A stretch of 64,000 nt of DNA from contig CAVQZA010000006.1 of assembly GCA_963718355.1 (NCBI GenBank), positions 1 through 64,000 of the forward strand, given 5' to 3'. The notes under the pieces are model-generated. The model worked only from the letters and a program-made list of their open reading frames with translations, made no database searches and was not told the origin of the DNA. Origin of the DNA: CAVQZA01 sp963718355. GTDB taxonomy: Bacteria > Actinomycetota > Thermoleophilia > Gaiellales > Gaiellaceae. Shown in pieces: positions 50,518-58,976 of the stretch. Every line of letters starts with the position of its first letter. The first letter of the stretch is position 1. Made by a program: the position numbers and the translations under genes.

Positions 50518-52299
50518 ATGCGAAACCGCCTTCTCGCGCTTGCAGCGCTCGCGTGCGTCGTCGGCGGCGGGATCCTCTACGCGCTCGACTACGGCAGGGC
50601 CTCGAATGCCGTCTGGGCGGCGGGTTCGGCGATCATGCTCGTACCGCTGACGTGGTCGGTGTTGCGTACGTTGGCGCGGCGCGATGTCGGCGTCGACGCG
50701 ATCGCGCTCGTGGCAATCGCCGGCGCGCTGGCGACGGGCGAGTACTTCGCGGGCGCGGTGATCGCGCTGATGCTCGCCGGCGGCAACGCGCTCGAGGAAG
50801 TGGCGGCGGGCCGGGCGCGTCGCGAGCTAACCGCACTGATCGCACGCGCACCGCGAGTCGCAACCCGACGCCGCGGCGACACTCTCGAGGAGGTCCCGGT
50901 GGACGACCTCGTCGTCGGTGACGTGGTCGTGGTTCGCGCGGGCGAGGTGGTGCCGGTCGACGGCGTCGTCGTCTCGGACGAGGCGATCGTCGACGAGTCC
51001 ACACTGACGGGGGAGCCGCTGCCCAGCACGATCCGCCGGGGCGGACTGGCCCGAAGCGGCACCTCGAACGCGGCTGATGCCTTCGAGTTGCGCACGGCAC
51101 GGCTCGCGGCGGAGAGCGCCTACTCGAACCTCGTCCGCCTCGTGCGTCAGGCGGAGACGCAGAAGGCGCCGTTCGTGCGTCTCGCCGATCGCTACGCGGC
51201 GATCTTCCTTCCCGTCGCGCTCGTCGTCGCCGGCGCCGCCTGGGCGGCCAGCGGCGATCCGACGCGCGCAGTCGCCGTGCTCGTGGTCGCGACACCCTGC
51301 CCGCTGATCCTCGCCGCGCCGATCGCATTCATCGCAGGCGTTTCCCGCGCGGCCCGCGCAGGCGTGATCGTCAAGGGCGGCGGCGTGATCGAAGCGCTCG
51401 GCCAGGCGAAAACGGTGCTGCTCGACAAGACCGGCACCCTCACGCTCGGTACACCCGAGGTGTCGGAGGTCGTCGCGCTCAACGGCTTCACTCCCGACGA
51501 GGCGCTCCGGCTCGCCGCCTCACTCGACCAGCTCTCGACCCATCCGCTCGCGGCCGCGCTCGTGCGCGAGGCGCAGCGCCGCAGGCTCGATCTCGCCTTC
51601 CCCGAGCAAGTCGACGAGACGATCGGCAAGGGAATCACCGGGCTCGTCGAGGGCCTCCGAGTCGCGGTGGGCAGCGCCGCCTGGCTCGATCCTGCGCACC
51701 CCGACGCCGCGAAGATGCTCGTCCAGGTCGACGGCAGGCTCGTCAGCTCGGTCGCAATCGCCGACCGGCTTCGCGAGGACGCGCCGAGCCTGACGCCCGG
51801 TCTGAAGGCGGCGGGGATCATCCACGTCGCGCTCGTCACGGGCGACCGTGCCGCCGTCGCGGAGGCGATCGGCCGCCAGGTCGGCGCCGACTCGGTCTAC
51901 AGCGAGCAGACGCCGGAGCAGAAGCTCGAGGTCGTCCGCCGGATGCAGGCGCAGCCCGGGCGCAGCCCTGTCGTGATGGTCGGCGACGGCATCAACGACG
52001 CGCCCGCGCTGGCGCTCGCCGATGTCGGGATCGCGATGGGCTCGGCCGGAGCCACGGTCTCGTCCGAGACGGCCGACGCCGTGATCGTGGTCGACCGCAT
52101 CGACCGCGTCGCGGACGCGATCCGGATCGGCCGACGCTCACTCCACATCGCCCGCCAGAGCGTGCTGATCGGCATCGGCGCGAGCCTCGTCGCGATGGGG
52201 TTCGCGGCGTTCGGCTACATCACTCCGGTCTACGGCGCCTTGCTGCAAGAGGTGATCGACGTCGCCGTGATTCTCAACGCGCTGCGGGCGCTGCGGTAA
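50518..52299 (+). CDS. P1B-type heavy-metal-translocating ATPase with TPC motif
   Basis: 593 residues. Phosphorylation motif DKTGTLT (Asp near 303), TGE actuator loop (STLTGEPLPS), HP motif (STHPLAAAL) and hinge GDGINDAPALALADVGIAMG. The transmembrane metal site reads ATPCPLILAAP, i.e. TPC rather than CPC or SPC. P1B groups with TPC are poorly characterised and have been linked to Ni, Co or Fe. There is no N-terminal metal-binding domain. Next to the VIT1-type transporter it is a candidate Fe/Mn/Ni exporter. Confidence 0.9.
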   Translation: MRNRLLALAALACVVGGGILYALDYGRASNAVWAAGSAIMLVPLTWSVLRTLARRDVGVDAIALVAIAGALATGEYFAGAVIALMLAGGNALEEVAAGRARRELTALIARAPRVATRRRGDTLEEVPVDDLVVGDVVVVRAGEVVPVDGVVVSDEAIVDESTLTGEPLPSTIRRGGLARSGTSNAADAFELRTARLAAESAYSNLVRLVRQAETQKAPFVRLADRYAAIFLPVALVVAGAAWAASGDPTRAVAVLVVATPCPLILAAPIAFIAGVSRAARAGVIVKGGGVIEALGQAKTVLLDKTGTLTLGTPEVSEVVALNGFTPDEALRLAASLDQLSTHPLAAALVREAQRRRLDLAFPEQVDETIGKGITGLVEGLRVAVGSAAWLDPAHPDAAKMLVQVDGRLVSSVAIADRLREDAPSLTPGLKAAGIIHVALVTGDRAAVAEAIGRQVGADSVYSEQTPEQKLEVVRRMQAQPGRSPVVMVGDGINDAPALALADVGIAMGSAGATVSSETADAVIVVDRIDRVADAIRIGRRSLHIARQSVLIGIGASLVAMGFAAFGYITPVYGALLQEVIDVAVILNALRALR

Positions 52300-52306
52300 G
52301 CCGAAG

Positions 52307-52318
52307 TACGATCGCTCC
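52307..52318 (+). promoter_or_regulatory. Candidate leaderless promoter of corA
   Basis: TACGAT at 52307-52312 ends 6 nt before GTG 52319. Confidence 0.4.
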
Positions 52319-53281
52319 GTGGGCTCCTGTCATCTCATCCACGAAGGCGGCTCGGGCCCGATGCACTTCGACCGGGCAGAGGTGCAGAAGCTGCACGATG
52401 CGGGCAAGTTCTTCTGGCTCGACCTGATGCATCCCGACGAGAGCGACTTCGCGATCCTGCGCGACGTCTTCGCCTTCCACCCGCTCGCACTCGAGGACTC
52501 GGAGCAGTTCGGACAGCGCGCCAAGCTCGACGAGTACGACGACTTCGTCTTCATCGTCGTCTACGGCGCGAATCCCGACGACGACCGGCTCGTCGAGGTG
52601 CACTGCTTCTACTCCGAGCACTACCTGATCACCGTCCACCGCGATACGTGCCCCGCGTTCGACGCGCTGCGGGCACGCTACGCGAAGCAGGAGGCACCGC
52701 TCGGCGACCCGCCGCGCCTGCTCTATCGGATCGTCGACGCACTCGTCGACAGCTTCTTCCCGGCCCTGGCCGACCTCGACAATCGGATCGACGAGCTCGA
52801 GAACTCGATCTTCGTCAAGGCCGACGATGCACAGCTCCAGGAGATCTTCTCGATGAAGCGGCTGCTCGTGGGGATGCGCAAGGCCATCTCGCCGCAGCGC
52901 GACCTCTTCGCGGGCCTGATGGGCGGCGTCGCCGAGCTGCCGGGCATGACCGAGGAGGACGAGCGCTACTTCCGCGACGTCTACGACCACCTGATCCGGA
53001 TCAGCGACCTGATCGACACCTATCGCGACCTGCTGACCGGAGCGATGGACGTGTACCTCTCGACCGTGTCCAACCGGCTGAACGTGGTGATGAAGCAGCT
53101 GGCGATCATCGCCACGATCTTCCTGCCGCTCGCGTTCATCACCGGGTTCTTCGGCCAGAACTTCGGCTTCATGGTCCGCCACATCAGCGGCTGGCCAGCG
53201 TTTGTCGGCTTCGGGATCGTGTTCGAGCTGCTCGTCGTCGCCGGGCTCCTGCAGATGTTCAAGCGCCGCGGCTGGTTGTAG
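52319..53281 (+). CDS. CorA-family divalent cation transporter, GQN variant
   Basis: 320 residues. Long N-terminal cytoplasmic alpha/beta domain and stalk helix (FSMKRLLVGMRKAISPQRDL), then two C-terminal membrane helices. The selectivity motif after the first reads FFGQNFGFM, GQN in place of GMN, followed by a second helix and a basic end. Likely a Mg2+ (or Co2+/Zn2+) channel. The GTG start sits 6 nt after a TACGAT box; MHFDRAEV further in is a less likely alternative. Confidence 0.88.
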   Translation: MGSCHLIHEGGSGPMHFDRAEVQKLHDAGKFFWLDLMHPDESDFAILRDVFAFHPLALEDSEQFGQRAKLDEYDDFVFIVVYGANPDDDRLVEVHCFYSEHYLITVHRDTCPAFDALRARYAKQEAPLGDPPRLLYRIVDALVDSFFPALADLDNRIDELENSIFVKADDAQLQEIFSMKRLLVGMRKAISPQRDLFAGLMGGVAELPGMTEEDERYFRDVYDHLIRISDLIDTYRDLLTGAMDVYLSTVSNRLNVVMKQLAIIATIFLPLAFITGFFGQNFGFMVRHISGWPAFVGFGIVFELLVVAGLLQMFKRRGWL

Positions 53282-53288
53282 GTAGTTC

Positions 53289-53306
53289 GCCGAATCGGAG
53301 TTCGGC
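53289..53306 (+). terminator. Hairpin after corA
   Basis: GCCGAA-tcggag-TTCGGC, 6-bp stem, starting 8 nt after the stop at 53281. Confidence 0.35.
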
Positions 53307-53380
53307 ATCTCCCCCGATGTCACCGCCTTCGCGTCCGCGCAGCATGGGAGTCGACTGGAACACGAGTCAGGAGGCGCACC

Positions 53381-54040
53381 ATGAAGGTCAAAGACGTCAT
53401 GACCGACGACGTGCTCACCGTGAAGACGAGCGCAACGCTCAAGGAGACCGCGCAGCTGCTCGCCGACCTCGGGATCTCGGGCATGCCGGTCGTCGACGAC
53501 AAGAACGTGCTCGTCGGCGTCATCTCGGAGGCGGACATCCTCTACAAGGAGCGCGGGCCCGAGCGGCGGCACGGCGGTTCGTTCGCCTGGCTCTTCTTCC
53601 CCGAGCTCCTCGACACGAGCAAGCTCGACGCACGCACCGCGGGCGAGGCGATGAGTCGGCCTGCCGTGACGATCAGGCCCAACCGGCCCGTGAACGAGGC
53701 GGCCGGGCTGATGCTCGACGAGGCCGTCAACCGGCTTCCGGTCGTCGATGCCGAGGGCAAGCTGCTCGGGATCGTGACCCGGGCCGATCTCGTGCGAGCC
53801 TTCACCCGCACCGACGCCGAGATCGAAGAGGAGATCCGGAAGGAGCTCGTCAGCGGCACGCTCTGGCTCGAGCCGACCGAGGTTGCGATCCGGGTGGAGC
53901 GCGGCGAGGTCACCATCGAGGGTCAGGTCGATACGAAGAGCGACGCCGATCTGCTGCCGGAGCTGATTCGCGAGGTGCCCGGAGTGATCTCGGTCGACGC
54001 GAAACTCCTCACCTGGAAGGTGCCGGCGCATTCACGCTAG
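53381..54040 (+). CDS. CBS-CBS-BON domain protein
   Basis: 219 residues. The first CBS repeat is VKDVMTDDVLTVKTSATLKE with GISGMPVVDD. The second is AGEAMSRPAVTIRPNRPVNE with VNRLPVVDAEGKLLGIVTRADLV. The C-terminal BON domain follows (VRVERGEVTIEGQVDTKSDA, REVPGVISVDAKL). CBS pairs bind adenine nucleotides. BON usually binds membranes or phospholipid. An excellent ribosome binding site (GGAGG, 53372-53376) fixes ATG 53381. Role probably sensory; partner unknown. Confidence 0.88.
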   Translation: MKVKDVMTDDVLTVKTSATLKETAQLLADLGISGMPVVDDKNVLVGVISEADILYKERGPERRHGGSFAWLFFPELLDTSKLDARTAGEAMSRPAVTIRPNRPVNEAAGLMLDEAVNRLPVVDAEGKLLGIVTRADLVRAFTRTDAEIEEEIRKELVSGTLWLEPTEVAIRVERGEVTIEGQVDTKSDADLLPELIREVPGVISVDAKLLTWKVPAHSR

Positions 54041-54050
54041 TTTCCCGAGG
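54038..54050 (+). promoter_or_regulatory. Candidate leaderless promoter of the cupin gene
   Basis: TAGTTT at 54038-54043 begins at the stop codon of the preceding gene and ends 7 nt before GTG 54051. Confidence 0.4.
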
Positions 54051-54365
54051 GTGCACGCGTTCGGAATCAAGGAAGCGCAGGAACGTCTCGTGGCCGCCGG
54101 TGGCGGCTACGAGATCGTGCACGCCTCGCCCGGCCTCGAGCTCGGCGTCTATGTGCTCGTGGCGCCCGAGCCCGATCGCCAGCAGCCGCACGACGACGAC
54201 GAGATCTACATGGTCCTCGAGGGCCAGGGCATCCTCGACGTCGAGGGCACGGAGGTCGACGTCAAGGAGGGCGACGCCGTCTTCGTCGAGGCGGGCGCCG
54301 ACCATCGCTTCTCGGCCTATGAGCAGCTCAGCGTGCTCGTGATCTTCGAGAAGAAGCCGGCCTAG
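54051..54365 (+). CDS. Small cupin-domain protein
   Basis: 104 residues from GTG 54051. A single conserved beta-barrel: PHDDDEIYMVLEGQGILDVE gives the first motif (H-x3-DE). GDAVFVEAGADHRFSAYEQL gives the second, with the His that completes a metal site. Small cupins of this type include enzymes and ligand sensors; no specific reaction can be assigned. It ends tail-to-tail with the next gene, overlapping by 4 bp. Confidence 0.85.
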   Translation: MHAFGIKEAQERLVAAGGGYEIVHASPGLELGVYVLVAPEPDRQQPHDDDEIYMVLEGQGILDVEGTEVDVKEGDAVFVEAGADHRFSAYEQLSVLVIFEKKPA

Positions 54366-54643
54366 CCGGCGGCCAGCCGCTCGGCGATCTCGGCCAGCAC
54401 GCCCGCGCCGTTCATCGACGCAATGTGCAGCGTCTCGCCCGCTTTGCCGCGGAGCACCAGCGCCGGGCGGCCAAGGATCCGCTCGTCCGTGCCGCGACCG
54501 ACGTGGACGTCGGCGAGCTCGTCGTACCGGAGCGTGTCGCGCGCCGAGCCGCCTTCGAGCGTGAGCGCCTCGGCGCCGAGCTCCAGCTTCCCGGCGTGAA
54601 AGCGCCCGAGAGCATCCAACCAGGTCACGGCATAACTCGGCAT
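54362..54643 (-). CDS. Conserved small protein of unknown function
   Basis: 93 residues from ATG 54643. The sequence (SYAVTWLDALGRFHAGKLEL, LTLEGGSARDTLRYDELADV, GRPALVLRGKAGETLHIASM) looks like a small PH-like or beta-sandwich domain, with alternating hydrophobic strands and a C-terminal helix. I recognise no family with confidence. The gene is divergent from the GerMN lipoprotein gene. Confidence 0.55.
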   Translation of the reverse strand: MPSYAVTWLDALGRFHAGKLELGAEALTLEGGSARDTLRYDELADVHVGRGTDERILGRPALVLRGKAGETLHIASMNGAGVLAEIAERLAAG

Positions 54644-54751
54644 GGTGGGAGTCTGGGCCGGTCGACGCGGTCCAGCATCGGTACGCGCCGACATCGGCGT
54701 TGCGGAAAAGCCGCAGGCAGGACGGGCGCACGCAAGCGTGAAGACGTCCGC

Positions 54752-55513
54752 ATGAGATGGACTGCGCTGACCTTCGTCCTCGTCGCAGCGCTCGCGGGCT
54801 GCGGTCGCGGCAGCAACTCGAGCGGGACGACGACCCAGTCGGCACCGACGACGACCGCCGCGAGCACGACGACGCTGCGGGTCTACTTCATCCGCGACGA
54901 GAAGGTCGGCCCGGCCGGGCGCGCGGTGCCGCCGACGCAGGCCATCGCGACCGCGGCGATGCAGGAGCTGCTGAAGGGGCCGACCTCGGCGGACGCGGGA
55001 ATCGGGCTGACGACGAGCATCGGCGCCGGCACGACGCTGAACCGTGTCACGGTCGCCGACGGCGTCGCGACGGTCGAGCTCTCACCCGAGCCCTCGGCGG
55101 AGCCGGCGATCGCCCAGGTCGTCTACACGCTCACGCAGTTCCCGACGGTCACCGGAGTCCGCCTCGGCAGCGATGCGAAGCCGCTGAGCCGCGCCGATGT
55201 CGAGGCGCAGACACCCCGGATCCTCGTCGAGACACCGCTGCCCTTCGACGCGGTCACGAGCCCGATACGACTGGCCGGCACAGCCGACACCTTCGAGGCG
55301 AACTTCACGGCCGAGCTGGTCGCGGCCGACGGCACCGTCCTCGACAAGCACTTCGTGACAGCGACCTCCGGCTCCGGCACGCGCGGCACGTACGCCGCGA
55401 CCCTGAGCTATCCCACCGGCACGACGGGGTCGGCGACGGTGAAGGTCTGGGAGCCGTCCGCCGAGAACGGACAGCCGCTAGGAACCGTCGAGATCCCCGT
55501 CACTCTCGGCTAG
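54752..55513 (+). CDS. Lipoprotein with GerMN and Gmad2 domains
   Basis: 253 residues. Lipoprotein signal peptide with lipobox LAGC (Cys17) and a Thr/Ser-rich linker. Then a GerMN domain (TTLRVYFIRDEKVGPAGRAV, IATAAMQELLKGP, VTVADGVATVELS) and a C-terminal Gmad2 immunoglobulin-like domain (PFDAVTSPIRLAGTADTFEA, FVTATSGSGTRGTYAATLSY). The pair is common in non-sporulating actinobacteria as envelope lipoproteins despite the germination name. ATG 54752 fits the signal peptide. Its end overlaps the convergent response regulator gene by 36 bp. Confidence 0.87.
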   Translation: MRWTALTFVLVAALAGCGRGSNSSGTTTQSAPTTTAASTTTLRVYFIRDEKVGPAGRAVPPTQAIATAAMQELLKGPTSADAGIGLTTSIGAGTTLNRVTVADGVATVELSPEPSAEPAIAQVVYTLTQFPTVTGVRLGSDAKPLSRADVEAQTPRILVETPLPFDAVTSPIRLAGTADTFEANFTAELVAADGTVLDKHFVTATSGSGTRGTYAATLSYPTGTTGSATVKVWEPSAENGQPLGTVEIPVTLG

Positions 55514-56137
55514 CAGGCCCTGCGCGATCGCGTAGCGGACGAGCTCGGCACGGCTCGAGAGGCCGAGCTTCTGCATGATGTGCGCCCGGTGCGTCTCGGC
55601 CGTGCGCACCGAGATAAAGAGCATCTTGGCGATCTCCTGGTTCGTATGACCGAGCGCGAGCAGGCGCAGCACCTCGCGCTCGCGCTCCGACAGCGGATCG
55701 TCGGCCGTCTTCGACGCGGCCTCGGCGTCCGCCGCGACCATGCGCGCGCCCAGGGTCGGATGGACGTAGCGCCCTCCGGACGCGACCTCGCGCACCGCAG
55801 CGACGACCTCGACGTCGGCCGCCTCCTTAAGCACATAGCCGCTCGCCCCGGCCGCGAACGCCTCCCGCACGTAGCGCGGGTCGTCCTGCATCGAGAGCAC
55901 GAGCACCTTCGCGTCCTTCGCGGCCTCGAGGATGTCCGGCAACGCCTCGATCCCGCTGCGTCCGGGCATCACCACGTCGAGCAGGACGACGTCGGGCTTG
56001 TGGAGGCGCGCGTGGCGGATCGCATCCTCGGCGTTGCCGGCCTCTTCGACGACCTCGATGTCGTCCTCCGATTCGAGCAGAAGCCTGAGGCCGCTGCGGA
56101 CGACGGCGTGGTCGTCGGCGATCAGTACCGAGATCAC
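55478..56137 (-). CDS. NarL/LuxR-family response regulator
   Basis: 219 residues. Receiver domain (1-120) with acidic pocket IADDH, phospho-Asp54 in DVVLLDVVMPG and the Lys of GYVLKEA. C-terminal LuxR helix-turn-helix (PLSEREREVLRLLALGHTNQ, ISVRTAETHRAHIMQKL). It overlaps the upstream histidine kinase by 4 bp (ATGA), so the two form a cognate pair. Target genes unknown; the divergent dsbA-like/VKOR pair is a candidate from position. Confidence 0.93.
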   Translation of the reverse strand: MISVLIADDHAVVRSGLRLLLESEDDIEVVEEAGNAEDAIRHARLHKPDVVLLDVVMPGRSGIEALPDILEAAKDAKVLVLSMQDDPRYVREAFAAGASGYVLKEAADVEVVAAVREVASGGRYVHPTLGARMVAADAEAASKTADDPLSEREREVLRLLALGHTNQEIAKMLFISVRTAETHRAHIMQKLGLSSRAELVRYAIAQGLLAESDGDLDGS

Positions 56138-57768
56138 GGCAGCGGCACCTCGACGAACAGCGTCGTCCCGGCTCCGCTGCGCGATTCGACCCGGAGCCGG
56201 CCGCCCACGAGCCCCACGCGCTCCCGCATCCCGACGAGCCCGAGCCCGTCCTCGCGCGCTCCTTCGAGCACAAAGCCGATCCCGTCGTCCTCGATCACAA
56301 CACTCACCGCCTTCCCTCGTTCTGAGAGCACGATGCTGACATGTGACGCACGAGCGTGCTTGACGATGTTCGTCAAGGCCTCCTGCACGATGCGGTACAG
56401 CGCCGTCTCGACCTCCGTTTGCAGCCGTCCGGAGAGCCGGGCCTCGAGCTCGACGATGATCTGCGTCTGCTCGGCCCAGGTCTCGACGAGCCGTTCAAGA
56501 GCCGCGATGAGGCCGAAGTCGTCGAGCGCCTTCGGACGAAGCTCGACGGCGAGCTGGCGCACATCCTGCAGGGTGTGCACCACGAGCTCACGGAGTGCGC
56601 CGCCGGCGGCGCGCACCTGCTCGTCGGTCTTCGCATCCTCCATCGCCTTCAGGCCGAGCAGGATCGAGGTGAGCGCCTGGCCCGTCTCGTCATGCAGCTC
56701 CCGCGCGAGTCGCCGGCGCTCGAGCTCCTGCGCCGCCACGACGGCGCGCAGCGAGTCCCGCGCCACGCGGTCGGAGAGGTCGACCGCGACGGCGGCGCGC
56801 GAGGCGAAGCTCTCGGCGAGGCGCAGGTCGTCGTCGGTGAAGCGGGGATCAGCACCGAGCCGGTCGTGCACCTCGATCACCCCGATCGCGCGGTCGCGCG
56901 TGACGAGCGGCACGTAGAGCCCGGTGCGCGCACCGAGAAGCTGCGCTGCGACCTGGTCGACGTCCGGGTCGTCGATCACCGAGTCGACCCGCTGCCCGCG
57001 ACGAGTTCCGAGCACGACCGTGCTCTTCGACCGCGCGCCGACCGTGAGCGTGAGCAGCTCGTCGGCCCCGTCGCCGTCCGCGGCGGCGACCTGCAGCGTG
57101 CCGTCCCGATTGGGGAGGTTGACGGTCACGATCCGCGCGTTCAGGAGCGTCCGCAGATGCTGCGCGACGAGCTGGAGCTGACGCGAGAGCCCGACCTCGC
57201 TGACGAGCGCGTTGCCGATCTCGTTCAGCGACTCGAGCTGCGCGAGCCAGCGCGTCGCCGACTCGTAGAGGCGCGCGTTCTCGATCGCGACCGCGGCCTG
57301 CGCCGCGAGCAGCGCGGTGAGCTCCTCGTCCTCCGCTGTGAAATCGCCGCCGCCCTCCTTCTCCGTGAGGTACAGGTTCCCGTAGGACACGTCGCGCAGG
57401 AGGACCGGCATCCCGAGAAACGTCCTCATCTCGGGATGGTTCGGCGGAAAGCCGACCGAGCGCGGGTCGTCGTGCAGGTCGTGGAGGCGGAGCGGGCGCG
57501 CGTCGGTGATCAGGACGCCGAGAATCCCGCCGCCGCTCGGGGGCTCGCCGATCCGCTCGAACGTCTCGGCGTCGATCCCGGTGGTGATGAACCGCTCGAG
57601 CCCGAGGCCGGCGCGGTCGACCACCCCGAGGGCTGCGTAGCGCGCACCCGTCAGCTTCGCCGCGGCTTCGACGAGCTTCTGCAGCACGGCATCGAGGGAG
57701 AGCTCGGACGCGAGCGCGATGCCCGCCTCGACGAGCGCGCGGGTCCGTTCGTTCGTCAACTCGGACAT
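56134..57768 (-). CDS. Sensor histidine kinase with two GAF domains (NarL-type partner)
   Basis: 544 residues from ATG 57768 (MSELTNERTRALVEAGIALA). The open frame continues 700 bp further, but only across the divergent gene, so I reject that extension. GAF1 lies at about 20-170 (LTGARYAALGVVDRAGLGLE, FLGMPVLLRDVSYGNLYL). GAF2 lies at about 195-335 (GLYVPLVTRDRAIGVIEVHD). HisKA_3 has the phospho-His in RELHDETGQALTSILLGL (about 358). The HATPase has IVQEALTNIVKHARA and DDGIGF. It is cytosolic with no membrane helix and resembles DevS/DosT-like kinases without obvious heme residues assigned. Confidence 0.92.
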   Translation of the reverse strand: MSELTNERTRALVEAGIALASELSLDAVLQKLVEAAAKLTGARYAALGVVDRAGLGLERFITTGIDAETFERIGEPPSGGGILGVLITDARPLRLHDLHDDPRSVGFPPNHPEMRTFLGMPVLLRDVSYGNLYLTEKEGGGDFTAEDEELTALLAAQAAVAIENARLYESATRWLAQLESLNEIGNALVSEVGLSRQLQLVAQHLRTLLNARIVTVNLPNRDGTLQVAAADGDGADELLTLTVGARSKSTVVLGTRRGQRVDSVIDDPDVDQVAAQLLGARTGLYVPLVTRDRAIGVIEVHDRLGADPRFTDDDLRLAESFASRAAVAVDLSDRVARDSLRAVVAAQELERRRLARELHDETGQALTSILLGLKAMEDAKTDEQVRAAGGALRELVVHTLQDVRQLAVELRPKALDDFGLIAALERLVETWAEQTQIIVELEARLSGRLQTEVETALYRIVQEALTNIVKHARASHVSIVLSERGKAVSVVIEDDGIGFVLEGAREDGLGLVGMRERVGLVGGRLRVESRSGAGTTLFVEVPLP

Positions 57769-57855
57769 CGGCGCTCTCATTATCCGTGCTTTCCCGCACG
57801 ACGAGCCGTAGTCCGACCCGAGGCGCCCCATGGCGCGCGGGCTCAGAGTCAGTGT

Positions 57856-58560
57856 GTGAACCGCAAGCGGATGATCGTCATCGCCGCGACGGTCGGAATC
57901 GCCGTAGCCGCCGCACTCGTCGGCGCGAGTCTCGTGAACGGCGAGCGATCGGCTGCCCCGGCCGCCTCGAAGACCGTCGCGATGGCACCGCAGACCGCTG
58001 CGCTCCTCCACGGGATCCCCCAGCACGGCGCGACGCTCGGCTCGCCCACGGCCCCGGTGACGCTCGTCGAGTACGCCGACCTGCAGTGTCCGTACTGCGG
58101 CGAGTTTGCCCGCACCACGCTTCCCATGCTGATCCGCGACTACGTCCGCACCGGCAAGGTGAAGCTCGTCTTCCACGGCCTCGAGTTCGTCGGCCCCGAC
58201 TCCGACACCGCACTGCGCGCGGTTTACGCGGCGGGACGGCAGAACCGGCTCTGGAGCTACGCGGACCTCATGTTCGAGAACCAGGGCACCGAGAACACCG
58301 GCTGGGTCACCGAAGACCTCATCACGTCCGTCGCGGCCGCTGTGCCCGGGCTCGACGGCGCGGAGTTCGAGTCCGCTCGCCGCACCTCCGCGGTGGCGGA
58401 GGCGATCGCGACCTCCGGGCAGAGCGCGACGGCCTACGGCGTTACCCACACTCCCTGGTTCCAGGTCGGCAGGACCGGCGCCGCGCTGCAAACGCTCGCG
58501 ACCCCCTCCCTCGACGCCGCGGTCTTCTCGACGGCGTTCGACCGGTTGCTGCGGCGGTGA
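57856..58560 (+). CDS. DsbA-like membrane-anchored thiol oxidoreductase
   Basis: 234 residues from GTG 57856; ATG 57871 is an alternative. The N-terminal anchor is VIAATVGIAVAAALVGASLV. A thioredoxin fold of the DsbA/Com1 type follows, with the active site CPYC (Cys78, Cys81) in EYADLQCPYCGEFART and the cis-Pro loop YGVTHTPWFQV. It oxidises or isomerises disulfides outside the cytosol. It overlaps the VKOR gene by 4 bp, its likely re-oxidising partner. Confidence 0.9.
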   Translation: MNRKRMIVIAATVGIAVAAALVGASLVNGERSAAPAASKTVAMAPQTAALLHGIPQHGATLGSPTAPVTLVEYADLQCPYCGEFARTTLPMLIRDYVRTGKVKLVFHGLEFVGPDSDTALRAVYAAGRQNRLWSYADLMFENQGTENTGWVTEDLITSVAAAVPGLDGAEFESARRTSAVAEAIATSGQSATAYGVTHTPWFQVGRTGAALQTLATPSLDAAVFSTAFDRLLRR

Positions 58561-58976
58561 CCGACGGCGGGCTGCGGACCGCCGTCGCCGCCCTCGCTCT
58601 CGTCGGCGCCGGGATCGCCGGGTACCTGACCTACACGCGCTACTCGGGCGCGCCGATCGTCTGCGCGACGGGCGGCTGCGAGACGGTCCAGCGGTCGTCG
58701 TACTCGACTGCCGCCGGAGTTCCCGTCGCGGTGCTCGGCCTGGTGGCGTATCTCGCGATCCTCTTCACGGCGTCGCGCAAGAGCGAGGCCTGGCGAATCG
58801 CCGGTGCGACAGCAGCCCTCGTCGGCGTGGCCTTCGGCGCCTGGCTGCTATTCGTGCAGATCGCCAGGATTCACGCGATCTGCCAGTGGTGCGTGGCGAG
58901 CGACGTCGCAGTCGCGCTGCTCGCCGTGCTGACGGTGCTCCGGGCTATCGAAAGAGATCCCGCTCCGCCGGCATGA
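58557..58976 (+). CDS. Vitamin K epoxide reductase (VKOR) family protein
   Basis: 139 residues from GTG 58557. Four membrane helices. The loop pair Cys36 and Cys41 lies in VCATGGCETVQ, and the quinone-side CxxC is Cys109 and Cys112 in ICQWCVASD. Bacterial VKORs replace DsbB and pass electrons from DsbA-like proteins to menaquinone. It directly follows and overlaps the DsbA-like gene, so the two form a complete oxidative folding pair. The 3' end overlaps cofE on the other strand by 32 bp. Confidence 0.92.
   Translation: MTDGGLRTAVAALALVGAGIAGYLTYTRYSGAPIVCATGGCETVQRSSYSTAAGVPVAVLGLVAYLAILFTASRKSEAWRIAGATAALVGVAFGAWLLFVQIARIHAICQWCVASDVAVALLAVLTVLRAIERDPAPPA

Noticed and set aside
57769..58491. 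N-terminal extension of the histidine kinase
   Set aside because: The frame stays open only because it lies antisense to the DsbA-like gene. The GAF domain and start region are satisfied by ATG 57768.
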